Origin: Bradyrhizobium sp. 1
Lineage (GTDB): Bacteria; Pseudomonadota; Alphaproteobacteria; Rhizobiales; Xanthobacteraceae
Assembly (NCBI RefSeq): GCF_023073315.1
Contig: NZ_JADPJH010000010.1
Coordinates: 399,788-463,787 of the forward strand
Length of the DNA stretch: 64,000 nt
Direction: 5' to 3'
Shown: positions 1 to 8,549 of the stretch, piece by piece
Numbering within the stretch: position 1 is the stretch's first letter
Layout: the number at the start of each line of letters is the position of its first letter
Notes under the pieces: generated by a model
What the model was told of the DNA's origin: nothing
The model's input: the letters and a program-made list of their open reading frames with translations, nothing else
The model's database searches: none
Position numbers and translations under genes: made by a program

Positions 1-263
1 CGGCGATGCTGCTGTTCCGCCCGCTCTACAGCGGCGTGCTGATGACCGCCGGCGGCTTCACCGGCGAGACCGCGAATGCGGCAATAAAAGACGGCCACGC
101 CGACATTATCGCCTTCGGCCGCATCTTCATCTCCAACCCGGACCTGCCGCGGCGGCTTGAGCACGACTATCCGATCACGCCGTACAACCGCACGACGTTC
201 TATGGCGGCGAGGAGAAGGGGTATACGGACTATCCTGTTTATGACGAGCTGACGCCGGCGTAA
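1..263 (+). CDS. Alkene reductase (old yellow enzyme family), C-terminal part
   Basis: The reading frame enters from the left edge and stops at TAA 261-263, so only about 87 C-terminal residues are present. They match the end of FMN-dependent old yellow enzymes of the NemA type: a strand ending in GG (TAGGF), the phosphate-loop segment FGRIFISNPDL, and the family's closing FYGG-x-GYTDYP. Such enzymes reduce activated C=C bonds, nitroesters or maleimides with NAD(P)H. The FMN-binding N-terminal half lies outside the window, so substrate cannot be judged. The gene ends just before a long inverted repeat and is followed by a GFA-fold gene on the same strand. Confidence 0.85.
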   Translation, partial: AMLLFRPLYSGVLMTAGGFTGETANAAIKDGHADIIAFGRIFISNPDLPRRLEHDYPITPYNRTTFYGGEEKGYTDYPVYDELTPA

Positions 264-273
264 GTCTCTCTCC

Positions 274-376
274 GTCATTCCGGGGCGGCGCGAAGCGTCG
301 AGCCCGGAATCCATTCCGCCTTGGTCTGCCGCCTGATGGATTCCGGGCTCGCGACTTTGTCGCGCCCCGGAATGAC
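274..376. repeat. Intergenic inverted repeat, CATTCCGGGG family
   Basis: Two arms of about 40 nt (274-313 and 337-376) are imperfect reverse complements. Both carry GTCATTCCGGG at the outside and CCCGGAATCCA towards the middle. The transcript could fold into a long hairpin. A shorter relative with the same outer sequence lies at 9290-9332. It is non-coding, between two genes in the same direction, and looks like a dispersed Bradyrhizobium-type element, not a simple terminator because no T-run follows. Confidence 0.75.
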
Positions 377-420
377 GATCGTGTATTGTCGCACGCGCAA
401 TGACGACGGAGAGAGCCACC

Positions 421-924
421 ATGGCCAAAGCCGCAGTCGCCGCAGGTATCGCCACCGGCCAATGCCTCTGCGGCAAGGTCACCTTCGAGATCGACATCCC
501 CGCGCGCTGGGCCTGGCACGATCATTCCGCCGCCAGCCGCCGCGCCCATGGCGCGGCTTACGCGACCTATGTCGGCAGCTGGAAAAAGCGCTTTCGCATC
601 ACCGCCGGCAAGACCGCGCTCACGCGTTACGAGGATAAGACGACCAAGACGGCGCGCAGCTTCTGCTCGCATTGCGGCACGCCGATCGCCTATGAGCGCC
701 CGCGCGGCCCGCACATGGTCAACATTCCCCGCGCGCTGTTCAACGAGCGCACCGGCCGCCAGCCGCTCTATCACATCGCGATCGAAGAACTCCAGGAATG
801 GGCTTACACGGGCGAGCCGCTGGTGCCGCTGAAGGGCTTTCCGGGTGTGGTCTGGCAGCGCTCGAAAAAGAAGAAGCGCGCGGGCGGTGAGGACCCGTTC
901 GAGCTGGGGCGCGAGGAGATGTAG
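421..924 (+). CDS. GFA/CENP-V family protein with altered zinc-ligand motif
   Basis: This is a 167-residue protein of the glutathione-dependent formaldehyde-activating (GFA) fold. The start at 421 is preferred over an ATG at 400 because GGAGAG lies just upstream of it. The first zinc pair (CLCG, near residue 16) and the late pair (FCSHCGTP, near residue 82) are present. The middle motif, usually CHCxxCR before a GA, reads HDHSAASRRAHGA here, so the cysteines expected for the second zinc site are missing. The C-terminus is basic (KKKKR) and then acidic. GFA proteins are not reliably enzymes; the function is unknown and the altered motif makes glutathione chemistry less likely. Confidence 0.75.
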   Translation: MAKAAVAAGIATGQCLCGKVTFEIDIPARWAWHDHSAASRRAHGAAYATYVGSWKKRFRITAGKTALTRYEDKTTKTARSFCSHCGTPIAYERPRGPHMVNIPRALFNERTGRQPLYHIAIEELQEWAYTGEPLVPLKGFPGVVWQRSKKKKRAGGEDPFELGREEM

Positions 925-937
925 CGGAAGCCACTCA

Positions 938-1085
938 CTCTCGTCTCGTGCCCCTGACGCAGCGCAGCGCCTCTTCGGCGGAGCGCTGCTGAGCCGGGGC
1001 CCATGCAGCAGCGAGCCCGGCGCGAATCTGGGTCCCGGCTCTGCGCCACGTCACTGCGTGCCGCGTCGCGTCCGGGACACGAGAC
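938..1085. repeat. Long imperfect inverted repeat, GGTCCCGGCTC family
   Basis: The left arm (about 938-1003) reads CTCTCGTCTCGTGCCCCTGA and ends in GAGCCGGGGCCCA. The right arm (about 1028-1085) begins TGGGTCCCGGCTC and ends GGGACACGAGACC, close to its reverse complement. The 262-nt gap between the GFA gene and the ThDP enzyme is mostly this element. The sequence type is distinct from the CATTCCGGGG and GTAG-headed repeats elsewhere in the window. No promoter was identified beside it, although the downstream gene's GGAGGAAAC ribosome site is strong. Confidence 0.6.
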
Positions 1086-1186
1086 CGTCGCGCGCAACGC
1101 AGCCATGACCCCGCTCCATTGCGCGCATCCCAAAACTTCGGCCATCATGCCTCCGCCCTGCGGCAACGCCCGCTCCTGGAGGAAAC

Positions 1187-2848
1187 ATGAAGAACAAGAT
1201 CACCGGCCGCTCCGCCTTTCTCGCGCTGCTCAAGGACGAGGGCATCACGCACCTGTTCGGCAATCCCGGCACCACCGAATTGCCGATCATGCATGCGTTG
1301 AAGGACCATCCTGATCTCACCTATGTGATGGCGATGCAGGAGAGTCTCGTGGTCGCGATCGCCGATGGCTATAGCCGGGCCTCCGGAAAACTCGTCGCCT
1401 GCAACGTCCATGTCGCGCCCGGCCTCGGCAACGCGATGGGTTCGCTTTACAACGCCCAGTTCACGGGCACGCCGATGATCCTGACGGCCGGCCAGCAGGA
1501 GCAGGGCCACGGGCTGATGGAGCCGGTGCTGTATGGTCCGCTGGTGCGCATGGCCGAGCCGCTGGTGAAATGGGCGGTCGAGGTGACGCGGCTGGAGGAT
1601 CTGCCGCGCATCGTGCGTCGTGCCGCCAAGGTCGCGATGACGCCGCCGACCGGGCCGGTATTCATCTCGCTACCGGGCGACATTCTCAACAGCGAAGCCG
1701 GCATCGATCTCGGCCGCTCCACCCGCATCGACGCGCGCACCAAACCGTCGGACGAGGCGCTGAGGGCTTTTGCAGCGCGCCTGCTCAAGGCCGAACGCCC
1801 GGTGATCGTCACCATGGATGAGGTGGTCAAGAGCGATGCGCTCAAGGAAGCTGCCGAACTCGCCGAATTGCTCGGTGCAGCCGCCTATCAATCTTCAACA
1901 CCCTATGGCTCGCACTTCCTCTCGGAGAGCCCGAGCTTCGTCGGCACGCTGGCGCGCGTGCAGAAGGTCGCGCGCGATACGCTCGCGCCTTACGATCTCC
2001 TGATCGCGCTGGGCGGCGATCCCCTGCGGATGTCTGTCTATAGCGAGGTCGATGCGCTGCCCGATGGCCTTGGCATCGTGCAGGTGGGTCTGGTCGATTG
2101 GGAGATCGCCAAGAATTACGGCGCCGAGATCGCGCTGAAGGCGGATCTCAAGGAAACGCTGCGCGCGCTGATCCCGGTGCTGAAGGAGATGGGCGGCGCG
2201 ACACTGACGAGCCGCGCCAAGCAGCGCCTCGCCGAACTCGTGCCGAAGAACTGGACCGCACGGCGTGCCGCGCTGGTCGAGCAGATCGGCAAGAGCGCGG
2301 GCCGCAACCCCATCGATCCTGACTATCTGGTGCTACAAATGGTCGAGGCGATGCCCGATCACGCCATCCTCGTCGACGAAGGCCTCACCTCTAGCCGCCA
2401 GATCACGGCGCTGCGTCCACACCGCGACCGCTACGGCTATCACGGCCTCGCCTCCGGCGGCATCGGCTGGGGCCTGCCGGCCTCGGTCGGCGCCAGCATC
2501 GCCAATCCGGATCGGCCCGTCGTGTGCTTCTCCGGCGACGGCAGTGCGATGTATTCGATCCAGTCGCTATGGACCGCGGCGCATCACAAGCTGCCGCTCA
2601 ACGTCGTCATCGCCAACAATGGCGGCTACCGCATCATCAAGCAGCGCCTGCTCGCCTTCCATGGCGACGATAATTATGTCGGCATGGATTTTATCGATCC
2701 GCCGGTGGATTTTGCCGGCGTCGCCAAGGCACTCGGCTGCGAGGCGATCAAGATCAGCGATCCCCGCGAGCTGAAAGCGACCCTGGCATCGGCGTTTGCG
2801 CGGCCGGGAACGAAGCTGATCGAGGTGATGGTGGACGGGAAGGTGTAG
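1187..2848 (+). CDS. ThDP-dependent decarboxylase, benzoylformate-decarboxylase-like
   Basis: This 553-residue protein has the three-domain thiamine-diphosphate fold: PYR domain (about 1-170), middle domain (about 190-330) and PP domain (about 360-553). FGNPGTTELP at residues 24-33 and the activating Glu52 (MQES) resemble benzoylformate decarboxylase. NVHVAPGLGN keeps the His of the BFD active-site loop, while the BFD Ser in GNPGS is Thr here. The ThDP/Mg motif starts at GDG (450-452) and ends at ANN. A strong GGAGGAAAC site precedes ATG 1187. It should cleave or ligate a 2-keto acid; the aromatic substrate is inferred. No mandelate genes are nearby, so acetolactate-synthase-like or oxalyl-CoA-like roles are not excluded. 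Confidence 0.8.
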   Translation: MKNKITGRSAFLALLKDEGITHLFGNPGTTELPIMHALKDHPDLTYVMAMQESLVVAIADGYSRASGKLVACNVHVAPGLGNAMGSLYNAQFTGTPMILTAGQQEQGHGLMEPVLYGPLVRMAEPLVKWAVEVTRLEDLPRIVRRAAKVAMTPPTGPVFISLPGDILNSEAGIDLGRSTRIDARTKPSDEALRAFAARLLKAERPVIVTMDEVVKSDALKEAAELAELLGAAAYQSSTPYGSHFLSESPSFVGTLARVQKVARDTLAPYDLLIALGGDPLRMSVYSEVDALPDGLGIVQVGLVDWEIAKNYGAEIALKADLKETLRALIPVLKEMGGATLTSRAKQRLAELVPKNWTARRAALVEQIGKSAGRNPIDPDYLVLQMVEAMPDHAILVDEGLTSSRQITALRPHRDRYGYHGLASGGIGWGLPASVGASIANPDRPVVCFSGDGSAMYSIQSLWTAAHHKLPLNVVIANNGGYRIIKQRLLAFHGDDNYVGMDFIDPPVDFAGVAKALGCEAIKISDPRELKATLASAFARPGTKLIEVMVDGKV

Positions 2849-2865
2849 GCGCGGCTGCCCACCGG

Positions 2866-2950
2866 CGTCATTGCGAGGAGCGAAGCGACGAAGCAATCCA
2901 GAATCCCTCGGCGGTGACATCTGGATTGCTTCGCTCCGCTCGCAATGACG
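2866..2950. repeat. Intergenic inverted repeat, GCAATCC / ATTGCGAG family
   Basis: Left arm 2866-2901 runs from CGTCATTGCGAGGAGCGAAG to AAGCAATCCAG. Right arm 2921-2950, CTGGATTGCTTCG onwards, is its reverse complement apart from a six-base insertion. It fills the gap between two convergent genes and could act as a bidirectional transcription barrier. A half-copy remnant is at 20588-20625. Confidence 0.8.
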
Positions 2951-2962
2951 AGGAGGAGGAAG

Positions 2963-4342
2963 CTACCCCTTCTTCCCCACCCGATACCCCGCCGCCGGAT
3001 GCGGCGCTCCTAGCCTCGCCCGGCCGTCGCCGAACAGCTTCTCTCGCAGCGTGCCCTTTGCATATTCCGGCTTGTACCGCCCGCGCTTAGTCAGCTCCGG
3101 CACCAGCATGTCCGCGATATCCTCGAAATCGCCGGGCGAGATCGCAAAGGCGACGTTGAGGCCGTCGACGTCGGTCTTCTCGAACCAATCCTCGATCTTG
3201 TCTGCGACGCTCTCAGGCGTTCCCACCACGACGGGACCGGCGCCGCCGATACCGACATGTTCGATGACGTCGCGCACGGTCCAGACGCGATCAGGATCGC
3301 CGCGGGTGACGTTGTCGAGTGCGCTGCGGCCGGCATCGTTCTGGACGTGACGCACCTGCTGGTCGAGCTCGTAGCCGGAGAAGTCGATGCCGGTCCATCC
3401 CGACATCAGGGCGAGCGCGCCTTCCGGGCTGATATGCGACCGGTAGTCGGCATATTTGGCCGCCGCTTCGGCTTCGGTGTTGCCGAGGATGATCGTCATC
3501 ATGTTGAACATCAGGATCTCGGCTGGGTTGCGGCCGAACGCGGCGGCTTCCTGGCGGATCGCGGACACCCGCGGCGCGATGATCCTGGCCGACGGCCCCG
3601 ACATGAACACGCATTCGGCGTGTTTGGCCGCGAACTGCCGGCCGCGCGGCGAGGTGCCGGCCTGGTACAGCACCGGCGTGCGCTGCGGCGATGGCTCGCT
3701 GAGATGGATGGTATTGTTGATGCGCCAGTTCGCGCCCTCGTGATTGACGCGATGAACCTTGCTGGGATCGGTGAAGATGCCGCGCTTGCGATCCCGCACC
3801 ACCGCGTCGTCCTCCCAGCTCCCTTCCCAGAGCTTGTAGACCACCTCCATATATTCGTCGGCGATGTCGTAGCGGTCGTCGTGGCCGGTCTGCTTCTCCT
3901 TGCCGGCGCCGCGCGCGGCGCTGTCGAGATAGCCGGTGACGACGTTCCAGCCGATCCGTCCCTCGGTGAGATGATCGAGCGTCGACATCCGCCGCGCGAA
4001 CGGGTAGGGCGGCTCGAACGATAAATTGCTGGTGACGCCGAAGCCGAGATTCTTGGTCACCGCCGCCATCGCTGACAGCAGCAGCAGCGGCTCGTTCGAC
4101 GGCGTCTGCGCCCCATTGCGCAAGGCCGCGTCAGGGCTGTTGCCATAGACGTCGTAGACCCCGAGCACGTCGGCCAGGAACAGCCCGTCGAAACGTCCGC
4201 GCTCCAGCGTTTTTGCAAGGTCGATCCAGTAGGGCAGGCGGTTATATTCGGCAGTGCGGTCGCGCGGATGGGTCCACAGGCCCGGTGACTGGTGCGCAAC
4301 GCAATTCATCGCGAAGGCGTTGAGCCTGATCTCTTTGGCCAT
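2963..4342 (-). CDS. NtaA/SnaA/DszA-family FMN-dependent monooxygenase (first copy)
   Basis: This 459-residue luciferase-like monooxygenase acts with FMNH2 supplied by a separate reductase. The start is set at 4342 (MAKEIRLNAF), where family homology begins; an in-frame extension to 4399 has no support. Family marks include FLADVLGVYD, EPPYPFARRMSTLDHLT, GRIGWNVVTGY and the late GGAGPVVVGTPESVADK segment. Members oxidise nitrilotriacetate, EDTA, pristinamycin, dibenzothiophene sulfone or S-alkylated cysteines, so substrate cannot be read from family alone. It is divergent from an M20 peptidase and GltIJKL-type importer across 241 nt, a grouping seen in Bacillus operons that salvage N-acetyl-S-alkylcysteines. 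No flavin reductase is in the window. Confidence 0.85.
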   Translation of the reverse strand: MAKEIRLNAFAMNCVAHQSPGLWTHPRDRTAEYNRLPYWIDLAKTLERGRFDGLFLADVLGVYDVYGNSPDAALRNGAQTPSNEPLLLLSAMAAVTKNLGFGVTSNLSFEPPYPFARRMSTLDHLTEGRIGWNVVTGYLDSAARGAGKEKQTGHDDRYDIADEYMEVVYKLWEGSWEDDAVVRDRKRGIFTDPSKVHRVNHEGANWRINNTIHLSEPSPQRTPVLYQAGTSPRGRQFAAKHAECVFMSGPSARIIAPRVSAIRQEAAAFGRNPAEILMFNMMTIILGNTEAEAAAKYADYRSHISPEGALALMSGWTGIDFSGYELDQQVRHVQNDAGRSALDNVTRGDPDRVWTVRDVIEHVGIGGAGPVVVGTPESVADKIEDWFEKTDVDGLNVAFAISPGDFEDIADMLVPELTKRGRYKPEYAKGTLREKLFGDGRARLGAPHPAAGYRVGKKG

Positions 4343-4583
4343 GCTAGTCCCCCGGCGCCCTGTACTGAGCGCTCTTCGAATGATAGACGTGCGCCCCAAT
4401 CTGGCGAAGTTCTTGCATATAACTTGTCATTGGCAAGGCCAAAATCAGCGGCGCTCCCGCTCTTGGCAAGCTAATCTCAAGAGAGCAAGAACGAAATCCC
4501 AAGAGTATCGAAGTCCCCGCCACTTTCGAAGGCCCGCCCGTCTCGGGTAAGCTCCTTCGTCTCGAAACCTCGAAAAGCAAATA

Positions 4584-5969
4584 ATGACCAGAGCCGATGC
4601 CATCGCCCGCGCCCGGGACGACTTCAAATCCGGTGCGTTCCTTGCTGAACTCGACCGCCGTGTCGGCTTCAAGACCGAGAGTCAGAATGCCTCGCGCGGT
4701 CCTGAGCTGCGCGCTTATCTGGAACAGGAGATGATACCTGCCTTCGCCGCGCTCGATTTTACCAGCCGCATCGTCGAATCCCCGAGCGGCAAAGCGCCAT
4801 TCCTGTTCGCCGAGCATCAGGAGAGCGCCACGGCGCCGACCGTGCTGATCTACGGCCATGGTGACGTCGTCGACGGCATGGAGGGCGAATGGCGCGACGG
4901 CCGTGATCCCTGGCGCACGATGGTTGCGGGCACGCGGCTCTATGGCCGCGGCACCGCCGACAACAAGGGTCAGCACAGCATCAACATGGCGGCGCTCCGC
5001 GCGGTGCGCGACGCCCGCGGCGGCAAGCTTGGTTTCAATGCCAAGTTCATCATCGAGATGGGCGAGGAGATCGGCTCGCCTGATTTGGGCAAGGTCTGCG
5101 ATCTCAATCGCGATGTGCTGAAGGCCGACCTGTTCATGGCCTCCGACGGGCCGCGCCTGTCGGCCGACCGCCCGACACTGTTCCTGGGATGCCGCGGCGG
5201 CATCCGCATCCATCTCGACGTGAATTTGCGCGACGGCGGCCACCATTCCGGCAATTGGGGCGGCGTGCTCGCCAACCCCGCGACCATCCTGGTCAACGCG
5301 ATTTCGACGCTGGTCGACGGCCACGGCCGTCTTCAGCTCGACGCGCTGAAGCCGCCGCGCCTCACCAACCAGATTCGCAGCTATCTCGCCGACGTGCAGG
5401 TGGTGCCGACCGAGGACGAGCCCGCGCTCGCGGAGAACTGGGGCGAGGAAGGTCTTTCTGCGGCCGAACGGCTCTATGCCTGGAACACGCTCGAAGTGCT
5501 GGCGATGTCGTCGGGCAATATCGGGAAGCCGGCGAACGCCATTCCCGGCAACGCCAATGCCGTGCTGCAACTGCGCTTCGTGGTCGGCACCAAGGTCGAC
5601 GGCCTGATCGACGCCGTGCGTGCGCATCTTGCCCAGAAGGGTTTTCCGATGGTCGAGGTGAGAGCTGCGCAGAGCTTTGCGGCGTCGCGCACCGATTTCG
5701 ACAGCCCCTGGATCCAATGGGCGGCGGATTCGGTGAGAGAGACCACCGGCAAGACGCCGGCCGTTCTGCCGAATTTCGGCGGCTCGCTGCCTAACGACGT
5801 GTTTTCCGAGACTCTCGGCTTGCCGACGATCTGGGTCCCGCATTCCTATCCCGGCTGCTCCCAGCATGCGCCCAATGAGCACATCCTGCTGCCATTGACC
5901 GAAGAGGCCTTGACGGTGATGGCCGGGCTGTTCTGGGATCTCGGGGAGCTGCCCAAGCCACTGACCTGA
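4584..5969 (+). CDS. M20-family metallopeptidase / deacylase
   Basis: This 461-residue di-zinc hydrolase carries the expected ligands in order: H92 and D94 in YGHGD, bridging D126 in GTADNKGQ, the base pair E161-E162 in MGEEIGS, D188 in ASDGP, and a late His in the HSYPGCSQHAPNEH region. A lid/dimerisation insert occupies about residues 200-330. The family removes C-terminal residues from peptides or acyl groups from N-acyl amino acids. The size and the EGEWRDGRDPW loop fit the ArgE/DapE/carnosinase-type branch more than the 380-residue amidohydrolase branch. It leads a same-strand run into an amino-acid ABC importer (98 nt), suggesting it processes an imported or intracellular amide or peptide. 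Confidence 0.85.
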   Translation: MTRADAIARARDDFKSGAFLAELDRRVGFKTESQNASRGPELRAYLEQEMIPAFAALDFTSRIVESPSGKAPFLFAEHQESATAPTVLIYGHGDVVDGMEGEWRDGRDPWRTMVAGTRLYGRGTADNKGQHSINMAALRAVRDARGGKLGFNAKFIIEMGEEIGSPDLGKVCDLNRDVLKADLFMASDGPRLSADRPTLFLGCRGGIRIHLDVNLRDGGHHSGNWGGVLANPATILVNAISTLVDGHGRLQLDALKPPRLTNQIRSYLADVQVVPTEDEPALAENWGEEGLSAAERLYAWNTLEVLAMSSGNIGKPANAIPGNANAVLQLRFVVGTKVDGLIDAVRAHLAQKGFPMVEVRAAQSFAASRTDFDSPWIQWAADSVRETTGKTPAVLPNFGGSLPNDVFSETLGLPTIWVPHSYPGCSQHAPNEHILLPLTEEALTVMAGLFWDLGELPKPLT

Positions 5970-6067
5970 GCCCGTTAACCTGAGCTGCGATCCCGCCGAA
6001 AGTCACATTCTAATCCGGCTTGATTTGTGCTTGCATCCAGCCGCATCATCCTGAAGGGAACAAAAAA

Positions 6068-6979
6068 GTGAAACATCTCCGTAGCATCGGCCTCGCGCTC
6101 GCCGCGACCTTTGCCGTCAGCCAGGCTGGGGCCCAGGAGCTGACCGGCACGTTGAAGAACATCAAGGACACCGGCGCGATCACGCTCGGCTTCCGCGACT
6201 CCTCGATCCCGTTCTCCTATCTCGACGACAATCAGAAGCCCGTCGGGTACGCGATGGATATCTGCTACAAGATCGTCGACGCCGTGAAGAAGGAGCTCAA
6301 GCTCGACAAGCTCGAGGTCAAGCTCAACCCCGTGACCTCGGCGACGCGTATTCCGCTGATGGCCAATGGCACCATCGACCTCGAATGCGGTTCGACCACC
6401 AACAACGCCGACCGTCAGAAGCAGGTCGCCTTCGCCCCCACGCACTTCCTGACCGCCAGCCGCTACGTCTTCAAGAAATCGAGCGGCCTGAAGTCGATCG
6501 ACGATCTCAAGGGCAAGACGGTGGTCTCGACCGCAGGCACCACCAACATCAAGCAGCTCACCGAAGCCAACGTTGCGAAGAGCCTTGGCGCCAACATCAT
6601 CCCGGCCAAGGACCATGCCGAATCCTTCCTGATGGTCGAGACCGATCGCGCGGTCGCGTTCGTGATGGACGACATCCTGCTCGCGAGCCTCGTTGCCGGC
6701 TCGAAGTCGCCGGACGACTACGTCATCTCCAAGGATGCGTTCTCCAAGCCGGAGCCCTACGGCATCATGCTGCGCAAGGACGACGCGCCCTTCAAGAAGG
6801 TGGTCGATGCCGCGGTTGGTGCGCTCTACACCTCCGGCGAAGGCCAGAAGATCTATGAGAAGTGGTTCACGGCCAAGATCCCGCCGAAGGGCCTCAACCT
6901 CAACACCCCGATTTCGGCCGAGCTGAAGAACGAGTTCGCAAAACCTTCGGACTCGCCGAACCCGGACGACTATAAGTAA
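6068..6979 (+). CDS. gltI: Amino-acid ABC transporter, periplasmic binding protein
   Basis: This 303-residue solute-binding protein has a Sec signal peptide (basic KHLRS, a hydrophobic stretch, cleavage near AGAQE). The start is GTG 6068 with GAAGGGAA upstream. The mature part has family 3 binding-protein features: the GxSxPFSYLDDNQKPVGY segment near residue 50, SATRIPLMANGTIDLECGSTT, and KGKTVVSTAGTT. This matches GltI-type glutamate/aspartate binding proteins, and an acidic or modified amino-acid ligand is likely. It is followed by a perfect 15-bp hairpin and then the permeases, an arrangement that commonly gives binding protein in excess over membrane subunits. Symbol is by family resemblance only. 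Confidence 0.88.
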   Translation: MKHLRSIGLALAATFAVSQAGAQELTGTLKNIKDTGAITLGFRDSSIPFSYLDDNQKPVGYAMDICYKIVDAVKKELKLDKLEVKLNPVTSATRIPLMANGTIDLECGSTTNNADRQKQVAFAPTHFLTASRYVFKKSSGLKSIDDLKGKTVVSTAGTTNIKQLTEANVAKSLGANIIPAKDHAESFLMVETDRAVAFVMDDILLASLVAGSKSPDDYVISKDAFSKPEPYGIMLRKDDAPFKKVVDAAVGALYTSGEGQKIYEKWFTAKIPPKGLNLNTPISAELKNEFAKPSDSPNPDDYK

Positions 6980-7008
6980 GATATAACCTCGATCCAGGGA
7001 TCGAGACC

Positions 7009-7045
7009 ATGTCCGGCCACTCTTGACACCAGAGTGGCCGGACAT
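7009..7045 (+). terminator. Intercistronic hairpin between gltI and gltJ
   Basis: A perfect 15-bp stem (7009-7023 with 7031-7045) closes a 7-nt loop TGACACC. It lies 30 nt after the gltI stop and 64 nt before the gltJ start, and only three T follow the stem. The position suggests partial termination or 3'-end protection of the gltI message, not a full stop. Confidence 0.75.
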
Positions 7046-7108
7046 TTGCATAGGCGCCAAGGACTTCTTTCGAGCCATCTCTGATGGGCGCGTTCGCGCG
7101 GGGGACAC

Positions 7109-7840
7109 GTGAACTACCACTGGAACTGGGGAATTTTCTTCGAACCGAACCCGATGGGGACCGGCAACTATCTCGACATGCTGCTGTCGGGACTGGCGCT
7201 GACCCTCAAGACGGCCGTGCTCGCCTGGATCATCGCGCTGATTTTCGGCACGATCGTCGGCGTGCTGCGCACGTTGCCGTCGAAGACCGCGTCCTGGATC
7301 GGCTTCTGCTGGGTCGAATTCTTCCGCAACATGCCGCTGTTGGTGCAGCTGTTCCTGTGGTTCTTCGTGCTGCCGGAATTGCTGCCGAAATCGGCCGGCA
7401 CTTGGCTGAAGCAACTGCCGAACGCGCCGTTCTGGACGGCCGCGCTTGGCGTCGGCTTCTTCATGTCGGCGCGCGTCGCAGTGCAATTGCAGGCGGGCAT
7501 CGGCTCGCTGCCGCGCGGGCAGAGGATGGCCGCGACCGCGCTGGGCCTGACCACCGTGCAGGGCTATCGCTATGTGCTGCTGCCGATGGCGTTCCGCATC
7601 ATCCTGCCGCCGCTGACCTCCGAGTTCCTCAACACCATCAAGAACACGGCGGTCGCCATCACCATCGGCCTGCTCGAGCTGACCGGACAGGCACGTTCGA
7701 TGCAGGAGTTTTCGTTCCAGGTGTTCGAGGCGTTCACGGCCGCGACCCTCATCTACCTCCTCGTCAACGCCGTTGTGGTAACCGCGATGCGCTTCCTCGA
7801 GCGCTGGGTCGCGATCCCCGGCTACATCACGGGGAAATAG
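7109..7840 (+). CDS. gltJ: Amino-acid ABC transporter, inner-membrane permease
   Basis: This 243-residue HisM/GltJ-type permease starts at GTG 7109. About five membrane helices are visible, with the pattern EFFRNMPLLVQLFLWFFVLPE after the second. The cytoplasmic EAA loop, which docks on the ATPase, reads ALGLTTVQGYRYVLLP (near residues 150-165). It follows the gltI hairpin and ends 4 nt before the second permease, so the two are co-translated. Together they should form the heterodimeric channel for a polar amino acid. Confidence 0.88.
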   Translation: MNYHWNWGIFFEPNPMGTGNYLDMLLSGLALTLKTAVLAWIIALIFGTIVGVLRTLPSKTASWIGFCWVEFFRNMPLLVQLFLWFFVLPELLPKSAGTWLKQLPNAPFWTAALGVGFFMSARVAVQLQAGIGSLPRGQRMAATALGLTTVQGYRYVLLPMAFRIILPPLTSEFLNTIKNTAVAITIGLLELTGQARSMQEFSFQVFEAFTAATLIYLLVNAVVVTAMRFLERWVAIPGYITGK

Positions 7841-7844
7841 CGCC

Positions 7845-8537
7845 ATGTTCAGTAATCTCGATTTCGACGTCATCCGCCGCGCGCTGCCCTATCTGTTCTA
7901 CGAGGGTATGACGTTCACCGTGACGCTAACGGCGCTCGCGGGCCTCGGCGGCCTGATCTTCGGCACGGCGATCGCGCTGATGCGGCTGTCCGGCTACAAG
8001 GTGCTCGGCCGCATCGCGGGCTTCTATGTCGACTTCATGCGTTCGCTGCCGCTGGTGCTGGTGATCTTCTGGTTCTACTTCCTGGTGCCCTATATCGGGC
8101 AGTGGGTGACCGGCGCCTCGCGGCCGATCAGCGTCGGTGCCTTCGCATCCTCGCTCATCACCTTCATCATGTTCGAGGCGGCGTACTTCTCCGAGATCAT
8201 GCGCGCCGGCATCCAGTCGATCTCGCGCGGCCAGCCGGCCGCGGCCAACGCGCTCGGCCTCACCTACGCCCAGACCATGCGCTACGTCGTGCTGCCGCAG
8301 GCGTTCCGCAACATGCTGCCGGTGCTGCTGACACAAACAATCGTGCTGTTCCAGGACACTTCGCTGGTCTACGTGCTCTCGATCCCGGACTTCCTGGGCG
8401 CGGCGAGCAAGGTCGCGCAGCGCGACGGCCGCCTGGTCGAGATGTATCTGTTCGCGGCCGTCGTCTACTTCACCATTTCCTGTGTTGCGTCCTTTGGCGT
8501 GCGTCGCCTGCAGGCGCGCATCGCCATCATTCGATAG
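7845..8537 (+). CDS. gltK: Amino-acid ABC transporter, second permease
   Basis: This 230-residue partner permease has the same fold: hydrophobic helices from residue 18, VDFMRSLPLVLVIFWFYFLVP, and an EAA loop ANALGLTYAQTMRYVVLPQ near residue 135. It starts at ATG 7845, four bases after the gltJ stop, and ends four bases before a possible GTG start of the ATPase gene. This tight packing of two permeases and an ATPase is standard for polar amino-acid uptake systems. Confidence 0.88.
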   Translation: MFSNLDFDVIRRALPYLFYEGMTFTVTLTALAGLGGLIFGTAIALMRLSGYKVLGRIAGFYVDFMRSLPLVLVIFWFYFLVPYIGQWVTGASRPISVGAFASSLITFIMFEAAYFSEIMRAGIQSISRGQPAAANALGLTYAQTMRYVVLPQAFRNMLPVLLTQTIVLFQDTSLVYVLSIPDFLGAASKVAQRDGRLVEMYLFAAVVYFTISCVASFGVRRLQARIAIIR

Positions 8538-8549
8538 AGCGTGTCGGTC

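Noticed and set aside
4400..4583. Direct TTGGCAAG repeats between the monooxygenase and M20 genes
   Set aside because: Only two copies of an eight-base word; too weak to call an operator.
5975..7873. 632-codon minus-strand frame across the ABC importer genes
   Set aside because: It shadows gltI and gltJ and has no recognisable domain or ribosome site.
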